Assembly (NCBI GenBank): GCA_017650305.1
Contig: JAGCFD010000025.1
Location: forward strand, 1 to 39,109
Direction of reading: 5' to 3'
DNA length: 39,109 nucleotides
DNA from: Bacteroidales bacterium
GTDB taxonomy: Bacteria > Bacteroidota > Bacteroidia > Bacteroidales > WCHB1-69
The translations under genes and the position numbers were made by a program. The notes below the pieces were generated by a model, which had not been told where the DNA came from, ran no database searches, and saw nothing but the letters and a program-made list of their open reading frames with translations. Positions 24,384-37,818 of the stretch are shown piece after piece. Every line of letters begins with the position of its first letter. The stretch's first letter is position 1.

Positions 24384-27300
24384 ATGTTCACAACCTATTC
24401 CGCATCAGCAGGTTCTGGTAAAACCTTCAGTCTGGTGGTTGACTATTTAACCATCTGTTTCAGGAATCTCTGCCTGAAAAAATCTCATGTCAAAGAGCCT
24501 TCAGCGGCCTCCAGAGAAGAGTTCCGCAAGATTCTGGCCATCACCTTCACCAACAATGCCGCTTTGGAGATGAAAAAGCGTATTCTGGACGTACTGAACG
24601 AATTCGCTTTCACCCCGACAGACCAACCACTTCCTGTATTTGAGCAATATTATGAAAAAATCGTTGCGAAAGTATTCGGGGAACATCCTGTCGAGGAACC
24701 TTCTGCCATACGGGAACACATTCGCAACGCAGCCCTGTTGCAATTGAAAAGCATTCTGTATGACTATGACAGATTTTCCGTTACCACCATTGACAAGTTC
24801 AACCAAAAGGTCATACGCTCCTCCGCCCTTCGCCTTGGCCTCAACCTCAACTACAACGTGGAAATCGAGCTTGAAGAGTTTTATCAATTGGTAATCAACA
24901 AGGTGATGGAAGACCTTCGGAAAGGCGAATCGCTCACCGAGCGCCTTTTGGATGCGTTGAACCACGACATGGATGTCAAAGGCAAGTCCGACATCCAACA
25001 ATTTCTTCTTGACACCTTGAACCTGTTGTATAAAAATGCCGAAGACAACTACGACTTTCTAAAGAGGATGAGAAAACTCGACAATAAAGCCTTTGAACAA
25101 CAAATCAAAGACTGGAGGACCGATGTTTTCGATACGATACCCAAAAACACAGAAGGTAAGCTCTCTTTGTTTACCGACTTGCGCAAATTGTTAGAAAAAG
25201 GCGCTGGTGTTCAAAAAGACGGTGTAAATAGTTACACATTTAAAAGAGTATTATTATGGGAACAGAACCCTAAGACATTCTTAGTAGCCAGAGATTCAAC
25301 ATCCAATTACAGTTACGTCTGCAAACTGGTCAATCGCGAATATTTAAACAAAAACAAAAGCCTTGACCCAGCTACAGAAGCGGAAATATCAAAAAAGGCT
25401 ATAGAGTTGGAGACGTGGGTGAATGATGAGGTGAGGAGATACTTCAACGAGCAATTGGTGTTAAAATATGCAAACAAGCTGTTGATTATTTTTGACATCC
25501 AGCAAAAGATGGACGAGCTGAAAGAGTTGCGAGGATTATTCTTCCTGTCAGAAGCCAACATCGTCCTTCATGAGGAGCTCTCCTCCTTGCCGGCAGGCGT
25601 TTCACCCGAAATATACGAAAGACAGGGTTATCACTATTTCTTCATGGATGAATTCCAGGACACCTCATTGATGCAGTGGAGTAACATGAAGCCACTTTTG
25701 GAGAACAATGCCATCTCCGCAAGCGGGGATGTCTTTCTCTTCGGCGATGTCAAGCAAGCTATCTACCGCTGGCGCAACGGCGATGCCGAGATTCTTCACG
25801 ACCTCTCCTCTTTTGAAACTCAGAACAAGCACGGACACGGATTCCCTACCTTGTCAAAAGAGAACTACTCCATAAATCTACTGCAAACCAACTTCAGATC
25901 CAAGGAGGCGGTGATCAAATTCAACAACGAGTTCTTCAAGGTTTATGCAGACAACATGAATTGTCAGGATCTGTATAAAGATGTTGAGCAACATGTCAAA
26001 GAAGGAAATACCGGCGGACTCGTTCAGGCTTACATTCACAACAAAGATCAAATCGAGGCAGGGAAAATGCCAACCCTGCCAGGCTCTTTTTCCAAACTGA
26101 AAGAGTTTGTTACAAAAAACCAGACTTTGGATGCTAAAAGCTTCCATATTTTATATGCTGTCCAAGACGCCTTAAACCGCGGCTATTCATGCAAGGACAT
26201 CCTCATTCTTTTCCGAAAAAACGATTTCTTGTCTGAAGTCGCCCAGTTGCTGATCAATTATGGTCTGAAGGTGGAGACAAAAAAATCCTTGTCATTAGAC
26301 CAAGCACCCGAAGTGATTGCTATTCTGGAGACTCTGAAACTGATATTGAGCCCGAAAGACATACTCGCCCAAGCCAATGTCATCAGCGCTTTGTCACAAA
26401 TCGAGAGTTTCCCAGACGCCTACTCCCAGTGGATTCCACAATTGCAAAACAAAGATGCCAACGCCTTTTCTAAGTTTATAGAAACACAGTTCGGCCACCC
26501 CTTGCCACTCAAAGAATGGCAAAAGGAACCACTCTTCATCACCATCCTGAACATCATCGACACCTACCATCTGAACAAAATGGAAAGTCCATTCCTAAAT
26601 GACTTCTTGGATTTTGTACTCGATTATCTGGCTAACAGACCTGATGACATTGAGGTCTTTCTGAACCGATGGGAATTTCTCAAAGAGAACAAAAAAATAC
26701 CAACCGTACAATCCTTCGCCAAACAAGATGCCGTTTCTCTGATGACTATTCATGGTTCCAAGGGCATGGAATTTCCCGTTGTAATCTATCCGACCAAAAA
26801 GGATAGATCGCATGAGCTCAGTTTTTGGGCCGACGATCCAACTGACGAGCCTGGTGAGACTGGTTTGCAACGGATTGCCTACGTTGAAGGATGGGAAAAC
26901 GACTTTTACCTCACTGATCTCAAAGACAGATACCAGCATGAGAGACAAGAAGATATCACTGACGCGTTGAATGTGGCATACGTGGCTCACACGAGAGCCG
27001 TTGAAATCCTTTATCTGGTAGCCGATGAGTCGGGGGAGAAAGACAAAACCAGTTATACCTCCATTCTGAATAATTTTGTACATCATGCCAAAAAAGAAAA
27101 GGGAGAGTCATTCTTCATAATGGATCCTGCCTTCAAATCGCATTATTTGTCTGGCGATGTGGGTTGGAGGAAGACAGACAAGAAGAGCAAAACAACTGAC
27201 ATTAAGGTTGTTACACCATCTATGACCGTTTCAGACTTCTCCATTCAAAAATTGGTAATGCCAGAGTTGATCCCGGACGATGATCCGCGCACGATTGGCA

Positions 27301-27677
27301 CGAAAGTGCACGATTATCTTTCCAAGATCAATGCGTTTCCACAAAATGAAGAAGAAGCGAATCTTGCCGGAGAGAAAGTCCCTGACAGTCTAAGACCTTA
27401 TGTGATGAAATTTTTCCAGCAGATCTTGGCAGACGACGAGTTGAAACGCTTTTTCGGACCTGATGCCAAGGTCTACAATGAAGTCTCCATCCTTATGCCG
27501 AACGGAGAGACAAAACGTCCCGACAGGGTCTCCATTCTCGATGGCAAAGTGCGGGTGTACGACTACAAAACTGGACATTTTGATTCCAAATATCAGGATC
27601 AACTGGACGAATACTGCCAGCTTATCCGCGAGATGGGTTACGAAGACGTGAAGGGGCAGTTGCTATTTATGAATTAG
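24384..27677 (+). CDS. UvrD-family helicase-exonuclease (AddA/RecB-like)
   Basis: A 1097-residue superfamily 1 helicase fused to a nuclease, of the kind that resects double-strand breaks before RecA loading. Walker A is at the very start (SASAGSGKTF, Lys13), Walker B is FMDEFQDTS near residue 421, motif III is GDVKQAIYRWR, and the UvrD C-terminal motifs VSLMTIHGSKGMEFPVV and VAYVAHTRA follow. The last 130 residues are a PD-(D/E)XK RecB-type nuclease, with a His near 974 (GTKVHDYL) and the catalytic Asp and Lys in VYDYKTG near 1059-1063. The partner AddB subunit is not next to it. The gene looks more AT-rich than its neighbours, mainly in its middle part. Confidence 0.92.
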   Translation: MFTTYSASAGSGKTFSLVVDYLTICFRNLCLKKSHVKEPSAASREEFRKILAITFTNNAALEMKKRILDVLNEFAFTPTDQPLPVFEQYYEKIVAKVFGEHPVEEPSAIREHIRNAALLQLKSILYDYDRFSVTTIDKFNQKVIRSSALRLGLNLNYNVEIELEEFYQLVINKVMEDLRKGESLTERLLDALNHDMDVKGKSDIQQFLLDTLNLLYKNAEDNYDFLKRMRKLDNKAFEQQIKDWRTDVFDTIPKNTEGKLSLFTDLRKLLEKGAGVQKDGVNSYTFKRVLLWEQNPKTFLVARDSTSNYSYVCKLVNREYLNKNKSLDPATEAEISKKAIELETWVNDEVRRYFNEQLVLKYANKLLIIFDIQQKMDELKELRGLFFLSEANIVLHEELSSLPAGVSPEIYERQGYHYFFMDEFQDTSLMQWSNMKPLLENNAISASGDVFLFGDVKQAIYRWRNGDAEILHDLSSFETQNKHGHGFPTLSKENYSINLLQTNFRSKEAVIKFNNEFFKVYADNMNCQDLYKDVEQHVKEGNTGGLVQAYIHNKDQIEAGKMPTLPGSFSKLKEFVTKNQTLDAKSFHILYAVQDALNRGYSCKDILILFRKNDFLSEVAQLLINYGLKVETKKSLSLDQAPEVIAILETLKLILSPKDILAQANVISALSQIESFPDAYSQWIPQLQNKDANAFSKFIETQFGHPLPLKEWQKEPLFITILNIIDTYHLNKMESPFLNDFLDFVLDYLANRPDDIEVFLNRWEFLKENKKIPTVQSFAKQDAVSLMTIHGSKGMEFPVVIYPTKKDRSHELSFWADDPTDEPGETGLQRIAYVEGWENDFYLTDLKDRYQHERQEDITDALNVAYVAHTRAVEILYLVADESGEKDKTSYTSILNNFVHHAKKEKGESFFIMDPAFKSHYLSGDVGWRKTDKKSKTTDIKVVTPSMTVSDFSIQKLVMPELIPDDDPRTIGTKVHDYLSKINAFPQNEEEANLAGEKVPDSLRPYVMKFFQQILADDELKRFFGPDAKVYNEVSILMPNGETKRPDRVSILDGKVRVYDYKTGHFDSKYQDQLDEYCQLIREMGYEDVKGQLLFMN

Positions 27678-27701
27678 CATAGCAAATTACGCTCTTTCGT
27701 T

Positions 27702-32507
<4,806 letters not shown>

Positions 32508-32519
32508 TCATTTTCTTCA

Positions 32520-32903
32520 TTACCAGCAAAAAAAACAGATTATTTTGGGAAGAAAGATGACCAAACCTACGAGCAGAGCAGTAATGGCACAGACCAGTAC
32601 GGCGGCCGCACTCAGGTCTTTGATGTCCCGAATCCTGTCATCTTGCTCCTCTTTCATGAAATCTGCAGTGCGCTCCAGGGAGGTGTTGAAGATTTCAGCG
32701 GCGAAAACCATGCCGATGACAATCAAGACAGCAAGCCATTCATGAGGGGAGATACGGAAGAGAAATCCGAAGCCGACAGCCAATAGCGCGGCCACAGTAT
32801 GTATCCAAGCATTGTGTTCCGACTTGAAAAGTGTTTTCAGTCCAGCAAAAGCATAACCAAAACTCTTGACTCTTTTCAGGATGGAGAACCGTTCATTTTT
32901 CAT
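32520..32903 (-). CDS. DgkA-family diacylglycerol/undecaprenol kinase
   Basis: A 127-residue small membrane kinase with a cytoplasmic amphipathic N-terminus and three predicted membrane helices (about 40-58, 62-80 and 103-125). The family motif is EIFNTSLERTADF, followed by KEEQDDRIRDIKDLSAAAVLV, where the Glu, Asn and Asp residues bind Mg-ATP and lipid. Bacteroidota and Gram-positive members often phosphorylate undecaprenol rather than diacylglycerol; which applies here is not visible. Together with UppP and the PAP2 protein it would feed the carrier-lipid pool. It lies 18 bases upstream of the first GH97 gene, so the three may share a transcript. Confidence 0.93.
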   Translation of the reverse strand: MKNERFSILKRVKSFGYAFAGLKTLFKSEHNAWIHTVAALLAVGFGFLFRISPHEWLAVLIVIGMVFAAEIFNTSLERTADFMKEEQDDRIRDIKDLSAAAVLVCAITALLVGLVIFLPKIICFFCW

Positions 32904-32929
32904 TTTTCAGACATTTAGATTAATAAAAG

Positions 32930-32937
32930 CAAATGTA
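32930..32937 (-). promoter_or_regulatory. -7 box for the dgkA-GH97 unit
   Basis: TACATTTG followed by C on the minus strand. The predicted leader is about 20 bases. Confidence 0.45.
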
Positions 32938-33049
32938 GTAAATAACATGTATTCTTCAGAACTGAACACCTCGCGCATGTTGCAGTCTCACACTGTCAGG
33001 CAAGGCAATTTTCATATCATCCAGCTTCCGTCTGCAAGCGCCCACCGAC

Positions 33050-33097
33050 ACAAAAAAAACAAAAGGTAGAAAACAACATGACGCTGTTTCTACCTTT
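33050..33097 (-). terminator. Intrinsic terminator after the DUF4878-like lipoprotein gene
   Basis: An 11-bp stem AAAGGTAGAAA (33062-33072) with TTTCTACCTTT (33087-33097) is followed on the minus strand by a long T-run, interrupted by single G residues. It lies 20 bases after the lipoprotein stop codon and separates this gene from dgkA. Confidence 0.75.
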
Positions 33098-33116
33098 GAT
33101 TCTTTGTACAGATTAC

Positions 33117-33488
33117 TTATTCATGGATCAGCCACTTGCCATCCACTTTCACCAATTCATAATCATTCGTATTCTCATCAGGCTTCTTGGAAAAGGCTGA
33201 AGTTGCAGTGTATCGAACTTTCACAACGGCATTTTGGCCGTCATCAAGAATCTTTTCCGAAAGAATTTCAAAGTCTTGAACTTTGAAATCAATTTCTTTC
33301 ATCATTTCAATTTGTTTCAGAGCCTTCTCTTGATCTTTCATATCCGTATAGTTGAGCGCTTGTTCAAAATCTCCGGCTTTCATGGCCTCGAAGAAAGCGT
33401 CAACAGCATGGGATGGGGTGGATGGTTTGCAAGATGTCATGGAAAGCGCCACAACTATGGCACAAACAATAAAAACTATTTTTTTCAT
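33117..33488 (-). CDS. DUF4878-like lipoprotein
   Basis: A 123-residue predicted lipoprotein with signal MKKIVFIVCAIVVALSMTSC (Cys20). The mature part starts with AVDAFFEAMKAGDFEQALNY, a helix typical of DUF4878/SnoaL-like NTF2-fold lipoproteins. It ends with strands AVVKVRYTAT and YELVKVDGKWLIHE, the usual final strand of that fold. Such proteins are thought to be small binding or stress-related lipoproteins; no catalytic function is known. It has its own -7 box and a strong terminator, so it is a monocistronic unit between the S9 peptidase and dgkA. Confidence 0.85.
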   Translation of the reverse strand: MKKIVFIVCAIVVALSMTSCKPSTPSHAVDAFFEAMKAGDFEQALNYTDMKDQEKALKQIEMMKEIDFKVQDFEILSEKILDDGQNAVVKVRYTATSAFSKKPDENTNDYELVKVDGKWLIHE

Positions 33489-33513
33489 ATTTGTTGATGT
33501 TTTAATTACAGGG

Positions 33514-33521
33514 CAAAAATA
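33514..33521 (-). promoter_or_regulatory. -7 box for the DUF4878-like lipoprotein gene
   Basis: TATTTTTG followed by C on the minus strand. The predicted start is near 33507, about 19 bases before the ATG. A CACA close to a -33 element lies 19 bases upstream. Confidence 0.5.
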
Positions 33522-33546
33522 GTAAAAATCAACAAAAATTCACAAT

Positions 33547-35658
33547 TTATTTCAAATGAGCATCAAACCAATCCAAGAAGTTGCGGTGCCAAAGCAGGCT
33601 GTTCTGCGGTTTGAGCACCCAGTGAGTCTCGTCAGGGAAGTAGAGGTAGCGGGCTTCCAGGCCACGCAACTTGGCGGCATTGAATGCGGCCATGCCTTGT
33701 GAGGCCACGATACGGAAGTCAAACTCGCTGTGGATCACACAGAGGGGCGCATTCCATTTGTCCACGTATCGGTGAGGTGAGAAAGAGTAGCTCTTCTGCG
33801 CACGGGCATTGTTCTTGTCCCAGTAGGGTCCGCCGATGTCCCAGTTCTCGAACCAGAGTTCTTCAGTCTCAAGGTATTGTTGCTCAAAGTTGAACATGCC
33901 GTTGTGTGCCAGAAGCACTTTGAAACGGCGGCCGTCTTGGTAGCCAGGCACATCGTAGTTGTGACCTGCGAGCCAATAGACGCTGAATCCGCCGAAGCTG
34001 GCACCGCAAGCACCCAGACGTTCTTTGTCGATCTGTTTCACATTATCGGTGAAGTAGTCGGCGGCGCGCATATAGTCTTGCATGCAGAGTCCACCGTAGT
34101 CGCCACTGATCTCTTCGCACCACTCCTTGCCGAAGCCTATCGTGCCGCGACGGTTGGGGGCGATGATGAAGTAGCCACCGCCACTCATCACCATGAAGTT
34201 CCAACGCGTGCTCCAGAACTGGCTCACCATAGATTGCGGGCCGCCTTCGCAATAGAGCAGGGCGGGATAGGTCTTGGTACTGTCATAATCGTAAGGATAG
34301 ATCAGCCAGGTAAGCATGTCCTTGCCATCCACAGTCTTGATCCAGTGCTCCTCAACCTTGCCCATACGCACCTGGGAGAGAACGTCATCATTGATGGCGG
34401 AGATCTTCTTACCATCGGCTTTATCATCGTTAAGATTATAGACGAATATTTCGGCGGGGTACTGCATGGACACTTGGTCGGCGTAGAGTTTTCCGTTCAC
34501 GAGCTCAAAGCCGTGGATGTCATGGTATCCGTGCGAGATCTGGCGGAACTCCTTGGTGGCAGGGTTGCAGGCGAAGATCTCATCCATGCCGCGATAGTTC
34601 ACCACACCGAGAATCTCCTTATCGTCATCCGTCCAACTGATGCCGGTAAAATTGTAGTCGAAGTTTTCCGACATGTTGGTGCGTTCGCCAGTGGCAAGGT
34701 TCATCACCATCAGACGAAGTTGGTCGCTCTCGCATCCGTCACGCTCCATGCTCTCCCAAGCAATCATCTTGCCGTCATGACTGAACACGGGATTCTGGTC
34801 GTAGCCCATGATGCCATCACTGAGGTTCTGCGTGGTTTTCTTCTCAATATCATAGAGGAAGATGTCGCTATTCGTGGAAAGAGCATAGTCTTTACCTGTC
34901 TTTTTACGGCAGGTATAGGCAATCTGCTTGCTGTCGGGACTATAGTTGTACTGCTCCACGCCGCCCCATGGACGCATCGGGCACTCGAAGGTGCTGTCGA
35001 TAAGACAGACTGCATTCTGAAGGTCCACTTTCTTGCCGTCAAACTTGGCCCAGAATATCTGAGGATAGAAATCCACCCAGTCGTCCCAGTGGCGATTCAT
35101 CAGATCTTCGTTAATACGGCCCGTGGTCTTGTCAAGGCCGGCATAGAGTTTGTCGAGGTGGCTGGGGCGCACCACGGGTTTGGTAGAGATATAGACGATG
35201 GATTTGCCGTCTGGGGCAAGTTTAAAGCCCTCGATGCCTCCGCTCTCCACCGTACCGAGCGTATGTTCTTTCTTGGTTTTCACATCCATTGACTGTATCT
35301 TGTTGTTGCGGCAGAAGAGCAGTGTCTTGGCATCCTGCCATACCAGGTTGAACTCGCTTTCATCGGTGGTGGTTAGTTGGGTGGCCTCACCGCCTTCCGC
35401 GGGGATCAGATATATCTCAGCATTGCCCCGGTTGGCATCCATGTCGTAATAGGTGACCGTATAGGCAATCTGCTTGCCATCGGGGGAGACGGCCTTCTCG
35501 CCCATTTTGCCCAAAGCCCACATCACCTCCGGGGTGAAACGCCCGTCCTGGACCTGAATTTCGGGTTTGCCGATAATGTTCACACAATCTGTTTTTTCTT
35601 TCTTTGTGCATGCACACAGCAGGGCCATCATCGCCACTGCAATCCATAATTTTTTCAT
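33547..35658 (-). CDS. S9 family (prolyl oligopeptidase-type) peptidase, lipoprotein 2
   Basis: A 703-residue exported serine peptidase, paralogous to the gene at 12407-14494. The lipoprotein signal is MKKLWIAVAMMALLCAC. Beta-propeller blades with SPDGK-type motifs fill the first 430 residues. The hydrolase domain has Ser554 (GASFGG), Asp647 (SEFDFRI) and His679 (DETHW). The loop between the catalytic serine and aspartate carries a short insertion (HNYDVPGYQDG) absent in the paralogue. The frame is open to 35703, but the well-formed promoter and the signal peptide put the start at 35658, with a leader of about 73 bases. It probably acts in the periplasm or at the outer membrane on short peptides. 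Confidence 0.93.
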   Translation of the reverse strand: MKKLWIAVAMMALLCACTKKEKTDCVNIIGKPEIQVQDGRFTPEVMWALGKMGEKAVSPDGKQIAYTVTYYDMDANRGNAEIYLIPAEGGEATQLTTTDESEFNLVWQDAKTLLFCRNNKIQSMDVKTKKEHTLGTVESGGIEGFKLAPDGKSIVYISTKPVVRPSHLDKLYAGLDKTTGRINEDLMNRHWDDWVDFYPQIFWAKFDGKKVDLQNAVCLIDSTFECPMRPWGGVEQYNYSPDSKQIAYTCRKKTGKDYALSTNSDIFLYDIEKKTTQNLSDGIMGYDQNPVFSHDGKMIAWESMERDGCESDQLRLMVMNLATGERTNMSENFDYNFTGISWTDDDKEILGVVNYRGMDEIFACNPATKEFRQISHGYHDIHGFELVNGKLYADQVSMQYPAEIFVYNLNDDKADGKKISAINDDVLSQVRMGKVEEHWIKTVDGKDMLTWLIYPYDYDSTKTYPALLYCEGGPQSMVSQFWSTRWNFMVMSGGGYFIIAPNRRGTIGFGKEWCEEISGDYGGLCMQDYMRAADYFTDNVKQIDKERLGACGASFGGFSVYWLAGHNYDVPGYQDGRRFKVLLAHNGMFNFEQQYLETEELWFENWDIGGPYWDKNNARAQKSYSFSPHRYVDKWNAPLCVIHSEFDFRIVASQGMAAFNAAKLRGLEARYLYFPDETHWVLKPQNSLLWHRNFLDWFDAHLK

Positions 35659-35737
35659 ATTCGTATTGTTTAATCTATTTCTTCTTGTAATCTCGCCTAC
35701 CAACCCATCATCATTGGCTCCCTTGCCAATGAAGGTG

Positions 35738-35769
35738 CAAAAATAGCAAAATGAGATGAATCAACCAAA
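35738..35769 (-). promoter_or_regulatory. Promoter of S9 peptidase 2
   Basis: On the minus strand, -7 box TATTTTTG followed by C (35738-35745) and -33 TTTG (35766-35769) 20 bases upstream. This is one of the three best matches to the full consensus in the window. Confidence 0.65.
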
Positions 35770-35779
35770 CGGGACGAGA

Positions 35780-36391
35780 CTAAAAAAGGGTGGGTTCCCA
35801 ACTGTGATGGCCCTCACGCTTGGCAGTACCTTGAGCTTCACGATTGAGGAGTTTTATCTTCCGGGAGACATCCCAGCGATAGCCGCCGAGGGTGCCGTTG
35901 GTGCGGACCACCCGATGGCAGGGCACCAGGCACATCACAGGGTTGGCGCCGACAGCCTGTCCCACCGGACGGGCAGACTTCGGGCGGTGAATTCTCTCGG
36001 CGATATTCTGGTAAGTAGTAACCATGCCGACGGGGACTGTCAGCAAATCACGCCACACCGCAAGCTGGAAAGGGGTGCCGTAGAGATGAAGACAGAGGCT
36101 GGACACCTTGTCGTAACGCTGCCGCAGCAACAGTACAGCATGGCGATGCGCGGCCACAGCGCGGCAACGGAACCGTGCCCTGGGGAAATGCCGTTTAAGA
36201 GTCTTCACAGGCTCCCACTTCATCGCGGCAGGCATGAGAAAACAGATGCCCTTGTGGGTTGAAGCCACCAGGACACGCCCGAAAGGAGCATTCTGGGTGC
36301 TATAATTGATGGTCAGCGGTTTCCCTTTCCCCATGAACTCCTCGCGAGTCATAGGCTCAACCCAAACCTTACAGAGATTCATTTCATTCAT
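35780..36391 (-). CDS. Methylated-DNA-[protein]-cysteine S-methyltransferase (Ogt/MGMT type)
   Basis: A 203-residue suicide repair protein that transfers the alkyl group from O6-alkylguanine in DNA to its own cysteine. The acceptor is Cys158 in LVPCHRVV. The helix-turn-helix region is PVGMVTTYQNIAERI, and the preceding ARPVGQAVGANP loop carries the arginine finger near Arg141. The frame is open up to 36673, but a -7 box at 36409-36416 implies a start at 36391 or at the alternative ATG 36382. The C-terminal 25 residues beyond the usual end are charged and probably unstructured. No Ada-type metal-binding or AraC domain is present, so it is a repair enzyme and not a regulator. Confidence 0.92.
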   Translation of the reverse strand: MNEMNLCKVWVEPMTREEFMGKGKPLTINYSTQNAPFGRVLVASTHKGICFLMPAAMKWEPVKTLKRHFPRARFRCRAVAAHRHAVLLLRQRYDKVSSLCLHLYGTPFQLAVWRDLLTVPVGMVTTYQNIAERIHRPKSARPVGQAVGANPVMCLVPCHRVVRTNGTLGGYRWDVSRKIKLLNREAQGTAKREGHHSWEPTLF

Positions 36392-36408
36392 TCCAAGTAA
36401 TTTTTCGG

Positions 36409-36416
36409 CAAACATA
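36409..36416 (-). promoter_or_regulatory. -7 box for the O6-alkylguanine methyltransferase gene
   Basis: TATGTTTG followed by C on the minus strand. Transcription would start near 36402, about 11 bases before the ATG at 36391. An ATG at 36415 lies upstream of that point and is excluded. Confidence 0.5.
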
Positions 36417-36449
36417 CAAAAAATAATGGAAGAAAGAAATTTGAACTTC

Positions 36450-36477
36450 AGCCAACGGCCAATAGCCAACAGCCGAC
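36450..36477. repeat. Heptanucleotide tandem array 2 (four units, consensus RGCCRAY)
   Basis: Units AGCCAAC, GGCCAAT, AGCCAAC and AGCCGAC on the plus strand, between the two divergent -7 boxes of the methyltransferase and dCMP deaminase genes. It has the same family and strand as the array at 9690-9731. Confidence 0.8.
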
Positions 36478-36502
36478 ATGGATAAAAATAGCAAGTTTTG
36501 TG

Positions 36503-36510
36503 TATTTTTG
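36503..36510 (+). promoter_or_regulatory. -7 box for the dCMP deaminase operon
   Basis: TATTTTTG followed by C on the plus strand. The predicted start is near 36518, about 13 bases before the ATG at 36531. This excludes the upstream in-frame ATG at 36498. Confidence 0.55.
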
Positions 36511-36530
36511 CACCCTCTAAATCAAAAGAT

Positions 36531-37028
36531 ATGGAAGAACAACATTCAGGATATGTGCGTCCCTCTTGGGATGAGTATTTTATGGAGATTGCGGACACGG
36601 TGAGCAAGCGGGCCACCTGCGACCGCGGGCGTAGCGGCTGCGTCATCGTGCGCGACCGCCAGATATTGGTCACCGGCTACGTCGGCTCACCCAAAGGGCT
36701 CCCCCACTGCGACGAGGTGGGGCACCAGCTCAAGCAGACCATCCACGAGGACGGCACCGTGACGCAACACTGCGTGCGCACGGTCCACGCCGAGCAGAAT
36801 GCCATCTGCCAGGCCGCCAAGTTGGGCATCTCCTTAGATGGCGCCACCCTGTACTGCCGCATGACCCCCTGCCGCGTCTGCGCCATGCTCATCATCAACT
36901 GCGGCATCAAACGGGTGGTCTGCGCCAACAAGTACCACGCCGGCGCCGAGTCCGAAGAGATGTTCAAACAGGCCGGCGTCCAGCTGGAGTTCTTCTCCGA
37001 GGAGGTCGTCCAATACAAAAACCAATAA
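36531..37028 (+). CDS. Deoxycytidylate (dCMP) deaminase family protein
   Basis: A 165-residue zinc-dependent deaminase that converts dCMP to dUMP for thymidylate synthesis. The zinc site is complete: His86 and catalytic Glu88 in VHAEQNAI, and Cys114 and Cys117 in PCRVCAMLI. An extra N-terminal region with several His and Cys residues is typical of the ComEB/dCMP deaminase branch, which often carries a second zinc site. The start at 36531 follows from the promoter position. It heads a four-gene plus-strand unit with gaps of 12, 1 and 21 bases. Confidence 0.93.
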   Translation: MEEQHSGYVRPSWDEYFMEIADTVSKRATCDRGRSGCVIVRDRQILVTGYVGSPKGLPHCDEVGHQLKQTIHEDGTVTQHCVRTVHAEQNAICQAAKLGISLDGATLYCRMTPCRVCAMLIINCGIKRVVCANKYHAGAESEEMFKQAGVQLEFFSEEVVQYKNQ

Positions 37029-37040
37029 AACTGCCCTGTC

Positions 37041-37817
37041 ATGTCCACTTTCTTATGGGAATCCATCGCCTTCGGCCCGATTCACAGTCGCCGGTTAGGC
37101 AGCTCCTTGGGCATCAACCTGTTGCCCACGGATGTCAAGATATGCTCTTTCAACTGCATCTACTGCGAATGCGGCTGGACCTTAGAAAAATCGCTCACCG
37201 CCCGGGAGTACTATCCTGTGGATACGGTGATGCAGGCCATTGAGCACAAGTTGCAAGAGAGCATCGCAACTGGCAAACAGGTGGACAGCATCACCTTCTC
37301 CGGCAATGGCGAGCCCACCCTGCACCCGCACTTCCACCAGATCATCGACCGGCTGCTCGGACTGCGCGACACCTACTATCCGAAGGCGGTCATCACCTGT
37401 CTCTCCAATGCCACCCAGCTGATGCGCCCGGAAGTGTGCGCCGCCTTGAAAAAAATAGAGAACCCGCTGCTCAAACTCGATGCCGGCACGCAAGAGATGC
37501 TTGACATCATCAACGGGCCCATCGTGCCCGTCAACATTGACGAGGTGGTGCGCGAACTCTGCACCTTCAACGGCAACCTGGTCATCCAGTCGATGTTCCT
37601 CAGTGGCGAAAAAGACGGCACACCCTTCGACAACAGCGCAGAGCCGAACCTGTCGGCATGGCTGGACAAGATCCAGCTCATCAATCCCCGCAAGGTGATG
37701 ATCTACTCTTTGGACCGCGAAGCACCTGCCACCAAACTGCACAAATTCGACAAAGAGAAATTAGAAGAGATTGCCAGCCTCGTTCGGAAGCTGAATATCC
37801 CTGCTGAAACCTATTAA
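37041..37817 (+). CDS. Radical SAM protein (COG0731-like)
   Basis: A 258-residue radical S-adenosylmethionine enzyme. The 4Fe-4S motif CX3CX2C is Cys35-SFN-Cys39-IY-Cys42, and the motif GNGEPTLHPHF supplies the SAM-binding region. The opening FGPIHSRRLGSSLGINLLP resembles the COG0731 group, to which the wybutosine enzyme TYW1 also belongs, but the flavodoxin part of TYW1 is missing and the bacterial members have no established reaction. It lies 12 bases after dCMP deaminase and 1 base before the PAP2 gene. The superfamily is certain and the substrate unknown. Confidence 0.92.
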   Translation: MSTFLWESIAFGPIHSRRLGSSLGINLLPTDVKICSFNCIYCECGWTLEKSLTAREYYPVDTVMQAIEHKLQESIATGKQVDSITFSGNGEPTLHPHFHQIIDRLLGLRDTYYPKAVITCLSNATQLMRPEVCAALKKIENPLLKLDAGTQEMLDIINGPIVPVNIDEVVRELCTFNGNLVIQSMFLSGEKDGTPFDNSAEPNLSAWLDKIQLINPRKVMIYSLDREAPATKLHKFDKEKLEEIASLVRKLNIPAETY

Positions 37818-37818
37818 C

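Noticed and set aside
33877..35292. A 471-codon open frame opposite S9 peptidase 2
   Set aside because: Shadow of the peptidase gene; similar in appearance to the frame opposite the paralogue, as expected if it mirrors the real gene.
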